Below the pieces are notes generated by a model. It was not told the origin of the DNA and did not search any database. It saw only the letters and a program-made list of their open reading frames with translations. Shown in pieces: positions 1 through 8,192 of a DNA stretch of 64,000 bases. Position 1 is the first letter of the stretch, and every line of letters starts with the position of its first letter. The stretch is from assembly GCA_947649205.1 (NCBI GenBank), contig CANSQM010000001.1, positions 124,001 to 188,000 on the forward strand, in the 5' to 3' direction. Source of the DNA: an uncultured Enterorhabdus sp. Lineage in GTDB: Bacteria > Actinomycetota > Coriobacteriia > Coriobacteriales > Eggerthellaceae. The translations under genes were made by a program, and so were the position numbers.

Positions 1-45
1 GCAATAGTCCCATTTTCGGAATTTCGGACTGATTCAGGAAAAAGA

Positions 46-73
46 GCGGCCCCGTCGGCATCGACGGGGCCGC
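46..73 (-). terminator. Rho-independent terminator of fbp
   Basis: Perfect 12-bp stem (46-57 with 62-73) around a 4-nt loop. Read on the minus strand it is followed at once by CTTTTT, the usual U-tract. It lies about 120 bp past the fbp stop. The left 45 bp of the window hold nothing else I can name. Confidence 0.85.
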
Positions 74-191
74 AAGGGGCCGGGGATGGTGCGGGGCCGC
101 GACACCGGATCGCCGGGGCCGAGCGACGCTGCGGGCGGCCTTGGCGCGGGCCCGCGATCGGGCGTCGCCGGGCTGCGCCGCTGGCTCCCGC

Positions 192-2150
192 CTACTCGTC
201 CTCGGGGATGAGGCCGGCCTCGTAGGCTGCCTGGAGGCGGCGCAAATCGCCGATGCGCTGGCGGATAGCGGCGCCCTCGTCGGTGTCGGCCACGGTGCGC
301 GGGGCGTCGTAGCGCTCGAGCACGCGGCGCGCGCCCACGATGTCGGCGTTCTCCTCGATGGCCGCGTTCCGCGAGGCCAGCGGCTCGTTCGCATCCAGGA
401 ACAGGCCCTCGGCGTTCGACACCAGGGTGTAGCCGGCCAGGCCCGTGGTCTTCTGATAGGCGCTCGAGAAGCCGCCGTCGATGGTGAGCACACGGCCCGC
501 GGCCTTCACCGGGTCCTCGCCGTCCTTCGCCTTCACCGGCACGTGGCCGCAGATGATGCGCGAGGTGGTCGGGTCCATGCCGAAGTCGCGGAAGATGCCG
601 TCCACCACGGCAGGGTCGTCCAACAGTGTGTAGAAGGGGTTCTTCACTTCCTTGCGGGCGGCCTTGTCGGCGATGAGGTACAGCTCGAAGGTGGCCATCT
701 TGCTCTTGGCGAACAGGGGCGAGCCGGGGCCGAGCCACAGGTACCACAGCATGGCCAGGCCGCGCTCGCGCTCCTCCTCGTCGGTGGCGCGGAAGGCCGC
801 GCGCACCGACGCGTCCACCATGTCGTAAAGGGCGCGACCGCGGTAGGTCTCGCCGAACAGGGTGACTTCCAGCAGCGACCCGTCGGGAGCCAGGGGCACG
901 CAGGCGTGCAGCAGCAAGTTGCCGTTCTCGATCTTGTACAGGCTGCCGTGGTCGAGGAAGAAGGTCATATGGCGCTGGAGACGCTCGCAACGGGTGAAGG
1001 CGGCGCAGAGCTGCTCGATGACCGCTGCCTCGCCCTCGGTCAGGCGGTAGGGGTCGTCCCAGTCCACCGTGGGAAAGGCGGTGTCCAGCAGCTCGTATTC
1101 CACGCCGTCCACCACCACGGTGCCGCGCTCGCGGTCAATGCGGTGCAGCAGGTTGCGGTCGCCCAGGCCGAAGGAGGGGTTCGCGGCGATGAGGGCCGCC
1201 TCCACCTTAAACTGGATGACGGCCATGGCCTTCTGGATCTTCTCGGTCAGGGCGGTCTCGGCGGCCGAGAGGCCCGGGTTGCCCTTGGGGGCGAAGGCGG
1301 TGCAGGGGTCGTCGGCGTAGGCCTCGGCGGCGAAGCTGGCCAGGGGGCGCAGGTTGATGCCGTAGGCGTCCTCCAGGATGGACAGGTTGCCGTAGCGGGC
1401 GCAGATGCGCACCACGTTGGCCACGCTGCCGGGGCTGCCGGCGGCCGCGCCCATCCACAGGATGTCGTGGTTGCCCCATTGTACGTCCACGGCGGGGTAA
1501 TTCAGCAGCTCGTCCATGATGAGGTGGGGGGCCGGGCCGCGGTCGTACACGTCGCCGATGAGGTGCAGCTGGTCAACCACGAGGTGCTGGGTCAGCTCGG
1601 CCAGGGTGATGGCCAGGTTGATGCCGTAGCCGCCCTCGATGGCGGCCTCGATGAGGGCCGTGGCGGCGCCGGCCTTGGCGGGTACGCCCTGGGCGGCCAG
1701 GAGCGCGGCGGCCGCGGCGCCGAAGTCGGCGGGAATGAGGGCGTCCACCTCGGCCAGGCCGTGGCGCCCGGCGGCGGCGTGGGCCAGGGCCGCCAGGCGG
1801 CTCAGGGTGGTGGCGAGCCAGGCGTCGGCGGCCTCGTCGCTGGCGGCGCGATCGAGGGCCCAGAGGGCCTTCTCTTCCGGATAGGCCACTACGGCGGCCA
1901 CCTCGGCGGTCTCCCCGGCGGTCAGCGTGTCGCCGAAGGTGTCGGCGATGAGGGCGCGCACGGCGCCCGAGCCGTTGCGCAGCAGGTGGGAGAAGGCGTT
2001 GTGCTCGCCGTGAATGTCCGAGGCGAAGAGCTCCGTGCCCCGGGGCAGGGCCAGCACCCCTTCCAGCATCGCCGCCGCCTCGGCTGCCTCGCTGGCCGTG
2101 GGGTACAGCTCCGAGAGGGCTTCCAGATAGGTCGTTTCAAGCGCGTCCAT
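192..2150 (-). CDS. fbp: Fructose-1,6-bisphosphatase class III
   Basis: Hydrolyses fructose 1,6-bisphosphate to fructose 6-phosphate in gluconeogenesis, in the cytoplasm. The 652-residue length fits class III (Firmicutes-type) enzymes, which have a calcineurin-like metallophosphatase core. Metal-site motifs are visible in order: SDIHGEH (44-50), GDVYDRG (199-205) and WGNHD (225-229), the D-x-H / G-D-x-x-D-R-G / G-N-H-D signature. The start is set by AAGGAGG eight bases upstream of ATG. It is monocistronic: a strong terminator follows and the next upstream gene is more than 500 bp away. The antisense strand is also open over most of its length, which is a codon-bias artefact. Confidence 0.95.
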   Translation of the reverse strand: MDALETTYLEALSELYPTASEAAEAAAMLEGVLALPRGTELFASDIHGEHNAFSHLLRNGSGAVRALIADTFGDTLTAGETAEVAAVVAYPEEKALWALDRAASDEAADAWLATTLSRLAALAHAAAGRHGLAEVDALIPADFGAAAAALLAAQGVPAKAGAATALIEAAIEGGYGINLAITLAELTQHLVVDQLHLIGDVYDRGPAPHLIMDELLNYPAVDVQWGNHDILWMGAAAGSPGSVANVVRICARYGNLSILEDAYGINLRPLASFAAEAYADDPCTAFAPKGNPGLSAAETALTEKIQKAMAVIQFKVEAALIAANPSFGLGDRNLLHRIDRERGTVVVDGVEYELLDTAFPTVDWDDPYRLTEGEAAVIEQLCAAFTRCERLQRHMTFFLDHGSLYKIENGNLLLHACVPLAPDGSLLEVTLFGETYRGRALYDMVDASVRAAFRATDEEERERGLAMLWYLWLGPGSPLFAKSKMATFELYLIADKAARKEVKNPFYTLLDDPAVVDGIFRDFGMDPTTSRIICGHVPVKAKDGEDPVKAAGRVLTIDGGFSSAYQKTTGLAGYTLVSNAEGLFLDANEPLASRNAAIEENADIVGARRVLERYDAPRTVADTDEGAAIRQRIGDLRRLQAAYEAGLIPEDE

Positions 2151-2395
2151 AGATCATCCTCCTTGTTGGACCGCAGAGATTCTATGGCCCCATTGTATCC
2201 GACCCCGCCCGACCGCCGCCCCTCCCCGCAGAAACTGCGGAGAGGACGCAGGGCGTTCCGCTTGAGCGAATCTGTCCCTCGCCTCACCGCCTGCGCGGTC
2301 TTGTCCCTCTGCGAAGCCGGCCGCTGCCCCGCGAAGCCGGCCGCCCGGAGGCGCGAGGGCCGCAACGGGTTTTTCCAAGGCGCGGAGCCTCCAAA

Positions 2396-2523
2396 CGACA
2401 AAAAGCACGTTTGAGCGAGGGTGCCCGTCTTCTGGAGCGACAAAAATAACGTTCGAGCGAGGTTTTTGCGCGAAGAAGCACCCTCTCGTCTCCGTCGCCC
2501 TCGCTCAAACGTCATTTTTGTCG
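2396..2523. repeat. 128-bp repeat block, copy A
   Basis: Three copies of a 25-bp unit of the form CGACAAAAA-(2 nt)-ACGTT-(T/C)-GAGCGAGG: 2396-2420 direct, 2438-2462 direct, and 2499-2523 inverted. The second and third can form a 25-bp stem. The same block with the same internal spacing (42 and 61 bp) recurs at 3905-4032 in the same orientation. The rest of the 527-bp gap between fbp and the next gene (2151-2677) holds no gene or clear promoter that I can support. Confidence 0.85.
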
Positions 2524-2677
2524 TGCGCAGGGCGTTTCGATGTTCCGTGAAGGGCTCACGATCCAGAAGTGTTCCCGTCCCATTGTTTTTGCTGCGCTTG
2601 ATAATCATGAATGGAAGTTCAGTCGAACTGGCCCGCGCGGAGTGTCGGCGGCTCGCCGCGCGGTATGGTGATGCGCC

Positions 2678-3751
2678 ATGAATTTGTATCTCAGTCACAT
2701 ATCAGCCCTCCAGTTCTGGCGCAGGTGGTCTGCGATCCATGCCATCTCCCTACGCACTTTCCATGATTTACGCAAGGTCGATTGTTCGCTGTATCCCAGC
2801 CGCCAATACGGTACGACGAATGGGCTGAAATCGTGCATCAGCAGTGTCGATGAGGTACGAGATGTGCTAGGCGGCTGTAATTCCAACTCCGAGGTTCGCA
2901 GCTGGATACGGTCATGTGCGGAAGGTGGCGGCTTCCCCATTCACCTTTTGGTTGGGCGGCGTCAGGGAACGAGGAATTCGCAGAAGATTATCCGCCACCG
3001 TTCGGGGCTCAGCTACCCTCGCGATTCCTTCGTCAGAGTGGAATCCCACGTCTTCATTTGCTCGCCCGAGGTTGTGTTTGTCCAGATGGCGACGGAACTT
3101 TCTTTCGGCGAATTGCTTGCGCTGGGGTACGAACTCTGTGGCTGCTACCCTCTCAATCGCCCGGATAGCGCGGGGTGCGTGCGTCGGCCGCTGACTTCGC
3201 CTGCACGGCTCGTTGCCTTCTGCGCGCAGATGGAGAAAGCCCGGTGCGCAAAGATGGCGCGCACTGCCGCGCGGCAAGTGCTTGCCCAATCTGGATCGCC
3301 CATGGAAACGGAATTGGCCATAGCGGCATTCACCTCGGTGCGTCGTGGGGGCATGGGGGTTGCTCCGGGTCGTCTCAACGCGCCCATTGCGCTTTCCCAA
3401 ACGGCGCATCGTGCCACAGGGCTTAATCGTGTGGTCGCCGATTGCTATTGGCGTGAGGCGCGTTTTGCCCTGGAATACGATGGCCGCGAGGCGCACTCCT
3501 CGGAGCATCAGAGGATTCACGATTCGCGGAAGCGCGATGCTCTCACGCTGGATGGCATCGAGGTGATGACGATCACTGCACCGCAGTTCCATAATGTGAC
3601 CCAGAGTATCTCGCTGCTCGATACCGTGGCCCGGCGCATCGGGAAACCGAAGCGGAAGAGAAGTCGTGGGCATGGGCAGAGGCATCTGGCCTTGCGAGCG
3701 CAGGCTCGGAAATTCCATCGGGAACAACTCTCGGGGTGCTTCGGGATGTAA
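2678..3751 (+). CDS. DUF559/Vsr-like nuclease-fold protein
   Basis: The function is not established. The 357-residue protein ends in a region resembling the very-short-patch-repair/DUF559 PD-(D/E)XK fold: SPMETELAIAAF (208-219), then YWREARFALEYDGREAH (257-273), HDSRKRDAL (281-289) and a hydrophobic strand with VMTIT. Acidic residues E260, E266 and D268 sit where such nucleases bind metal. The N-terminal 200 residues have no recognised domain. Proteins of this architecture are common in coriobacteria and are sometimes labelled AbiEi-like. No good ribosome site precedes the ATG, and the gene looks less GC-rich than its neighbours. It stands alone between two 128-bp direct repeats, which suggests a transferable cassette. 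Confidence 0.6.
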   Translation: MNLYLSHISALQFWRRWSAIHAISLRTFHDLRKVDCSLYPSRQYGTTNGLKSCISSVDEVRDVLGGCNSNSEVRSWIRSCAEGGGFPIHLLVGRRQGTRNSQKIIRHRSGLSYPRDSFVRVESHVFICSPEVVFVQMATELSFGELLALGYELCGCYPLNRPDSAGCVRRPLTSPARLVAFCAQMEKARCAKMARTAARQVLAQSGSPMETELAIAAFTSVRRGGMGVAPGRLNAPIALSQTAHRATGLNRVVADCYWREARFALEYDGREAHSSEHQRIHDSRKRDALTLDGIEVMTITAPQFHNVTQSISLLDTVARRIGKPKRKRSRGHGQRHLALRAQARKFHREQLSGCFGM

Positions 3752-3904
3752 TGCGCGAGAACGCAGCGGAGCGACGGAACGTGGCCGGTTTGGTGGCGCT
3801 TCTGGTGGAGCTGTGGTGCGGCTCCTGTGCGGGATGGGGTGGTGCCGAACTCTTGTGCGCGAAGGAGCAGTGGCAGGGCCTTTTCGGGCTGTAGAGCTCT
3901 CGAG

Positions 3905-4032
3905 CGACAAAAATCACGTTTGAGCGAGGGTGTTCGTCTTCTGGGGCGACAAAAATGACGTTCGAGCGAGGTTTTTGTGCGAAAAACCGCCCTCCCGCCT
4001 TCGCCGCCCTCGCTCAAACGTGATTTTTGTCG
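3905..4032. repeat. 128-bp repeat block, copy B
   Basis: Second copy of the block seen at 2396-2523, in the same orientation. The 25-bp units lie at 3905-3929 (direct), 3947-3971 (direct) and 4008-4032 (inverted). Unit spacing is identical to copy A, while the loop sequences differ slightly, so the two are related but not freshly duplicated. Nothing else is evident in the 410-bp gap 3752-4161. Confidence 0.85.
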
Positions 4033-4161
4033 TTTTGGAATTGAATGAGAGCGGAATCGGTGGCGGAAGGGATGGGAAAGAAACATTGTGTGCCGGAGAG
4101 CGCAACGTCTTGGACTTCGATTCGCGATCGAGCAGGAGTGCTCCCTTATCTGAACTGGGGC

Positions 4162-5127
4162 TCAGGAAAGATACCACGCGGGAACCCAGGGAAGACCCCA
4201 TGGGCCGCAGCCGGCGGTCCAGCCGATCATGAATATGAAAGCGCTGGCACAGAGAGCGATGGTGGCTAGGGCGACGAGGGCGATGCGTGTCTGGGTTTCC
4301 ACGCCGACGGTAGAAGCCGCGTCGACCTTAGCGGCAGGGGAGTGGGCACCCATGCTGGTGCTACCGGGATAGTCGTTCGTGCCGGTAGGGGAGGCCGCCT
4401 CGGCGGCGAAGGAGCGGGCGCCCGCTTCGGTATTGTTGGGGCAGCCGCTTGCATTGGCGTGGGAAACAGCATTGGCGTGGGCGGCGTCTTTCTCCAAGGT
4501 GATGATTATCCAGCAGTACAGCGGAATGATGGGCAGCCACGTATAGGCCGCGTAGCCCATGGACATGACTGTGGCGGCGATCATCACGATGGCGAGCCAT
4601 GCTGTCGAGAAGACGATCGGTTGCGGTAGCCGCGCCGACAGCGGGCGAGATGCGGAGGCCGCCGAGGGCGCTGCATGCCCTCGGATTTCGATTCGTCTGC
4701 CGGCTTCGGAGGATTCCCCATCACCAGCCTCCTCTTTCGGCAAGGAATCCACGGGCGTCGCCTGGAGAACCTCCAGCGCGTCTGCCGCATCCGCCATCGC
4801 TGGCAGTTCGGCAGATGCCGAGAGGAGCGCCGGGTCTTCTGCGCTTGCGGCTCCGCTGGCCGCCTCTTTGTTGTCCGTAACCTCGCGGCCGAGCAACTCG
4901 TCCACGCTAGTGCCATAAAGGCGCGCCAGGGCTAACAAGTTCACTGTATCGGGAAGGCAGTCGCCGCACTCCCACTTCGACACCGACTGGCGCGATAGGC
5001 CCAACCGCGCGGCCAGCTCTTCCTGATTCCAACCAGCGGCCTTGCGCCGTTGCATGAGCCGCTCCGCCACAACGGCACACAGCTCTTCATTAGTGGAGAT
5101 GGAAAGATGATGTCCGTTCCGGTCCAT
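4162..5127 (-). CDS. XRE-family regulator with C-terminal membrane segments
   Basis: Residues about 12-70 form a Cro/C1-type helix-turn-helix (QEELAARLGLSRQSVSKWE, followed by LARLYGTSVDELLG), so this is a DNA-binding regulator. A long Ala/Ser/Glu-rich linker follows. Two or three hydrophobic segments lie near residues 170-210 and 280-321, which would tether it to the membrane. This HTH-linker-TM layout is common in Firmicutes and Actinobacteria; targets are usually local. A GAGGAG site six bases before ATG fixes the start. An inverted repeat (5190-5203) lies about 65 bp upstream and could be an autoregulatory operator. The ligand or signal is unknown. Confidence 0.75.
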   Translation of the reverse strand: MDRNGHHLSISTNEELCAVVAERLMQRRKAAGWNQEELAARLGLSRQSVSKWECGDCLPDTVNLLALARLYGTSVDELLGREVTDNKEAASGAASAEDPALLSASAELPAMADAADALEVLQATPVDSLPKEEAGDGESSEAGRRIEIRGHAAPSAASASRPLSARLPQPIVFSTAWLAIVMIAATVMSMGYAAYTWLPIIPLYCWIIITLEKDAAHANAVSHANASGCPNNTEAGARSFAAEAASPTGTNDYPGSTSMGAHSPAAKVDAASTVGVETQTRIALVALATIALCASAFIFMIGWTAGCGPWGLPWVPAWYLS

Positions 5128-5189
5128 GGGAAGCTCCTCTCGCTCGGGGGTGCCACCTTCACTCTAGGCTCTCGTCTTCTGTCATGCAA

Positions 5190-5203
5190 CCAACCTCAGT
5201 TGG
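5190..5203. promoter_or_regulatory. Inverted repeat upstream of XRE gene
   Basis: CCAAC-CTCA-GTTGG, a perfect 5-bp inverted repeat in the 143-bp gap upstream of the XRE regulator. Position and symmetry suit a dimeric HTH binding site; this is inference only. Confidence 0.35.
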
Positions 5204-5270
5204 AATCTCGTATCAACCGCGCAACGGGAGGTTGCGGGAGCGCACCTGCGCAGGTGTTCTCGTGGGAGGG

Positions 5271-5771
5271 TTACCGGCCCGTGTTCTCCGATGTTGGGGG
5301 ATGGTCGCTTATGGTGATGTGGGGGCGGTGGCGGCGCACGGTTTCGAGAAAAGCGGCCTCGTCTTCGATGGAGAGGGCCTCATCGCCGTAGCGCGTGTGA
5401 AGGAAGAGGTAGCGGCTGGCCGTCGGCTTCCACTGGATGGCCGTAAGGGAAGGAGCGCGGCGGGCAATCCAGAGAATGTCGCCGTAGCCTATGCGAGTGC
5501 GGTGGAGCCCGAGGCGAACGGTGATTCCGTCTTCGTCGGTGCTCACCTCGTGGATGAGGAGAAGGGGCACGGCGAGGACGTCCGCAACAAGAAGAACCAG
5601 CGCGAGCACCCCGATGCCGAGCCACTCGAGGCCCGGCGGCTTGGCTTCCACGAACCCGGCACCCAGCAAGATGATGAAAGGAATGACCACGGCATTCAGG
5701 GCAATGATCAGTCCGCGCGTTGCCCAGCTCACGGCAATGGGATGGCGAGACGGGCTCGGCGTGGTGGGCAT
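5271..5771 (-). CDS. Small membrane protein, PH-like domain
   Basis: Product of 166 residues. Two hydrophobic stretches (about 17-40 and 48-72) suggest two membrane helices, followed by a soluble tail with the pattern HEVSTDEDGITVRLGLHRTRI, which resembles bacterial PH-domain (YdbT/bPH) proteins. An AAGGAGG site seven bases upstream chooses the ATG at 5771, although the frame is open much further upstream. The last 34 or so codons are duplicated as a gene fragment at 5852-5952. No specific function can be assigned. Confidence 0.65.
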   Translation of the reverse strand: MPTTPSPSRHPIAVSWATRGLIIALNAVVIPFIILLGAGFVEAKPPGLEWLGIGVLALVLLVADVLAVPLLLIHEVSTDEDGITVRLGLHRTRIGYGDILWIARRAPSLTAIQWKPTASRYLFLHTRYGDEALSIEDEAAFLETVRRHRPHITISDHPPTSENTGR

Positions 5772-5851
5772 CACGGCCTCCTTCGGCACGGCAAGGGATG
5801 CAGACCATGGTAGCGCAGAAAGGCGGCTTGCGGAATGGCAGAAAGGGTGGG

Positions 5852-5952
5852 GGTGGCGGCGCACGGTTTCGAGAAAAGCGGCCTCGTCTTCGATGGAGAG
5901 GGCCTCATCGCCGTAGCGCGTGTGAAGGAAGAGGTAGCGGCTGGTCGTCGGC
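5852..5952 (-). pseudogene. Duplicated 3' fragment of the 5271-5771 gene
   Basis: A 101-bp copy of 5327-5427 with a single mismatch (5945 against 5420), exactly 525 bp away in the same orientation. In the same frame it encodes the same peptide (RYLFLHTRYGDEALSIED and onward to FLETVRRH), but has no start, no upstream domain and a different tail. It is best read as the remnant of a tandem paralogue whose body was deleted. Confidence 0.75.
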
Positions 5953-5974
5953 GGGGGGGGGCGCCGCCGAAACT

Positions 5975-6625
5975 CTAGTACTTCTCCCAGAGGCGCAGCT
6001 CCAGGTAGGAGGCGGTGACGCAGGCGATGAAGCCGATGATGATGAGGGCGAAGACGACGTTGGCGGCCTTGGGGCTCAAGAGTGAGAAGCCCTCGCAGAC
6101 CAAGGGGAAGATGACCCAGACGTAGATCATGGCGGCCAGGCCGATGAAGAAATCGTTCACGAGCCAGGCCTGGCCGAACACGTTGCCCGGCAGTTGGGAG
6201 TTGTCCCAGAAGGGGTACTCGCCGGTGACGGGGTCGGGCTGGTTGATGAGCCAGCCCATGACCAGCTCCAGCACCATGGCGATGATGATGGCCAGAACGA
6301 GGGATTCCAGAAACGCGCCCCAGAGCGTCTTGCGACGGAGGATCAGCCGCTCCTTCAGAGGCTCGATGAGCAGCGTCATGAATACGGCGCCGAAGCCGTA
6401 GACCCAGTAGGGATGGTACCACGGGTCGGTCCACACGGCGTAATCGTCGGCCACGATGCCGAAGTATTGGTCCATAAACCAGCAGTAAGGCATCTCCAGC
6501 CAATGGCCCACCAGGCAGCACAGGCAGAAGCACACGAGCAGCGCGCGCCAGAACTCCCAGGTGCGGGGAGCAAAGTAGCCGATCTCGTCGTGCTCGGTCA
6601 GCTTATGGAACGTGAGGATGGCCAT
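5975..6625 (-). CDS. CmpB-like putative ABC transporter permease
   Basis: Integral membrane protein of 216 residues with about five hydrophobic segments (near 28-48, 72-92, 103-127, 160-180, 188-208). The pattern, including PLKERLILRRKTLWGAFLESLVLAII near the middle, resembles the putative ABC-transporter permease family (ABC_trans_CmpB type) found in anaerobes. No ATPase partner is adjacent. No strong ribosome site is obvious before the ATG (GAGAAGAAGC upstream). Substrate unknown; a general membrane-protein annotation is the safe fallback. Confidence 0.55.
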   Translation of the reverse strand: MAILTFHKLTEHDEIGYFAPRTWEFWRALLVCFCLCCLVGHWLEMPYCWFMDQYFGIVADDYAVWTDPWYHPYWVYGFGAVFMTLLIEPLKERLILRRKTLWGAFLESLVLAIIIAMVLELVMGWLINQPDPVTGEYPFWDNSQLPGNVFGQAWLVNDFFIGLAAMIYVWVIFPLVCEGFSLLSPKAANVVFALIIIGFIACVTASYLELRLWEKY

Positions 6626-6768
6626 AGGGGCTTCTTCTCTCGGGTGGTCGATGGGTTCAGGGTACTCCGTCGCCGGCCGTTTCGCGGCGCCATAGCCGAG
6701 CCTTTAACTCACCGTTGCCGCCATGTTGCCGAATGCGGCGAGGGGGCATGCGATGCCGCGTGCCGGCA

Positions 6769-6896
6769 GCCGGCACGAGATCAAGTGCGGGATCGGACGC
6801 GGAATCGGGCGCAACGCCCCGAACGAGACCAGGCGCGACACTGGGGGCGAGACCGGGTGCGAGGCCGCGGGCGAAACCGGACGCGGAATCGGGCGC
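6769..6896. repeat. Degenerate GC-rich short repeats
   Basis: In the 742-bp gap 6626-7367, the tract around 6780-6900 repeats motifs of the type GARACCGGRCGCG. A 19-bp element recurs exactly at 6794-6812 and 6878-6896, and a CGTGCCGGC/GCCGGCACG inverted repeat lies at 6759-6777. No convincing gene is present on either strand. The right part of this gap carries the ZTP riboswitch. Confidence 0.5.
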
Positions 6897-7169
6897 GAGC
6901 GGTGCTGTGTTTCCGAAATTGCACTTTCCGTGCAGTAAACTCCGCGAAGTAGACACGCAGAGGGGACAAGAGGCCCGGGGCATGGGTTTCCGCTTAATGC
7001 GAAAGACGCTGAACAGGCGTTTTTCCCACGTCGCTTCGCGATTTCTCGTAGCAGCGAAACGAGGCATCTATTTCGCGGCGTTTGCTGCACAAAACCCGCT
7101 GGTTTGGGCGCACGGAATGTTTCCGCTCGCGGGATCCGTCAAATCGTGGTACGCTGCTCGGCGAAGCAA

Positions 7170-7275
7170 GCGTGCTGTGACTGACGGGTAATCGCGGGCA
7201 ACCGCGGGGGAGCAGCGCGTTCATTTCCGCCGACCGTCTGGGCAAGCTCACCTGCAAGGGTGGCTTGCCCTTTTT
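7170..7275 (+). promoter_or_regulatory. ZTP/ZMP (pfl) riboswitch
   Basis: GACTGACGG (7179-7187), a GCGG-GCAA-CCGC stem, GGAGCAG, and CCGCCGACCGTCTGGGC (7228-7243 region) reproduce the conserved pfl-motif core: GACGG pairs with CCGTC, and the 3' CCG-CCTGGG-like strand forms the pseudoknot. The class senses the purine intermediate ZMP/ZTP. The 3' conserved GGGC is also the first strand of a terminator (7240-7275), giving an ON switch: ligand holds the pseudoknot and blocks termination. The downstream genes perform the last two steps of IMP synthesis, matching the ligand exactly. Confidence 0.9.
7240..7275 (+). terminator. Riboswitch expression-platform terminator
   Basis: GGGCAAGCTCACC (7240-7252) pairs with GGGTGGCTTGCCC (7258-7270) with one bulge and is followed by TTTTT. 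The 5' strand overlaps the aptamer's conserved CTGGGC, so aptamer and terminator exclude each other. Confidence 0.85.
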
Positions 7276-7367
7276 CATGGGCGGAATGCGGAAGAGGGCG
7301 GAGGCCGCAAGCGCCGACCGCGCAATATGCAAGCGCCGACCGCGCAACGTGAGAGAAAGGGAAGCCT

Positions 7368-8003
7368 ATGCAGAACCTCGTCGAGTTGCTGGAGAACAAC
7401 CCCTACCCGGGCCGCGGCATCGTGGTGGGCAAGGACGCCGTGTACTACTTCATCATGGGGCGCAGCCAGAACAGCCGCAACCGCATCTTCGCCGTGGAGC
7501 CCGACGGCATCCGCACCGAGGCCCACGACCCGGCCCTGCTGGAGGATCCGAGCCTTATCATCTACCATCCCGTGCGCACCATGGGCGACGCGCTCGTGGT
7601 CACCAACGGCGATCAGACAGACACCATCGTGGAGGCGGGCGACTTCCGCGCCGGCTGCATGGCCCGCGCCTACGAGCCCGATGCGCCGAACTTCACCCCG
7701 CGCATCTCGGCCATCGTGAAGCCGGACGGCTCCTTCGAGATGTCCATCCTGAAGCACGGTGCCGACGACCGCTGCATCCGCGAGTTCTTTGCCTACGAGG
7801 GCGTCGACGAGGGGTGCGGCTACTTCATCAGCACCTACCAGGGCGATGGCAACCCGCTGCCCACCTTCGCCGGCGAGCCCATCCCCGTCGCGCTGCCGAC
7901 CGCCGACGCGCTGTGGGCGGCCCTGAACGACGAGAACAAGGTGAGCCTCTACGCCAACGTGAACGGTAGCGTCACCCTCTACAACAAGAACCTCGGGGAC
8001 TAA
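7368..8003 (+). CDS. IMP cyclohydrolase (PurO-type family)
   Basis: Closes the ring of FAICAR to give IMP, the last step of purine synthesis. The 211-residue protein matches the stand-alone IMP cyclohydrolase family (PF07826 type): GRGIVVG (15-21), YYFIMGRSQNSRNRIF (26-41) and MSILKHG are typical. In most bacteria this activity is fused to the transformylase in PurH; here it is separate and lies just before the transformylase gene. The start is the ATG preceded by GAAAGGGAAG. Transcription should be gated by the ZTP riboswitch upstream. Confidence 0.85.
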   Translation: MQNLVELLENNPYPGRGIVVGKDAVYYFIMGRSQNSRNRIFAVEPDGIRTEAHDPALLEDPSLIIYHPVRTMGDALVVTNGDQTDTIVEAGDFRAGCMARAYEPDAPNFTPRISAIVKPDGSFEMSILKHGADDRCIREFFAYEGVDEGCGYFISTYQGDGNPLPTFAGEPIPVALPTADALWAALNDENKVSLYANVNGSVTLYNKNLGD

Positions 8004-8053
8004 GCGGCGAATCCCGTTCGCCGCGTTTCAGCCAAGGTTGAGCGCAGAGGGGC

Positions 8054-8153
8054 GCGGGGTGGTGCTCACCAAGCGAGTTCCGCAGCGAACGAAACAGTCC
8101 AGTGGACTGTTTCGCCGAGCGAGGACTGTTTGAGCGACTGAGCATTACCCCGC
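8054..8153 (+). other. Branched RNA-like structure between the two purine genes
   Basis: An outer stem pairs 8054-8068 with 8139-8153 (15 bp, two G-U pairs if transcribed on the plus strand). It encloses a perfect 11-bp hairpin (8090-8100 with 8104-8114), and GGACTGTTT occurs again at 8121-8129. A smaller hairpin, GCGGCGAA/TTCGCCGC (8004-8011/8017-8024), follows the stop codon directly. No U-tract follows, so this is not a classical terminator. The role is unknown. Confidence 0.5.
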
Positions 8154-8192
8154 GGCCCGACCCCGACGACTTACGACAACGAAGGAGAGATC

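Noticed and set aside
141..2414. Long open frame antisense to fbp
   Set aside because: High GC and codon bias keep the opposite strand open. The translation is low-complexity Gly/Val/Ala/His-rich, and fbp on the other strand has all family motifs.
5271..6533. Single 420-codon minus-strand gene
   Set aside because: The frame is open only because the duplicated tail at 5852-5952 is in register. The ribosome site and domain start point to ATG at 5771, and the upstream part overlaps the real permease gene in another frame.
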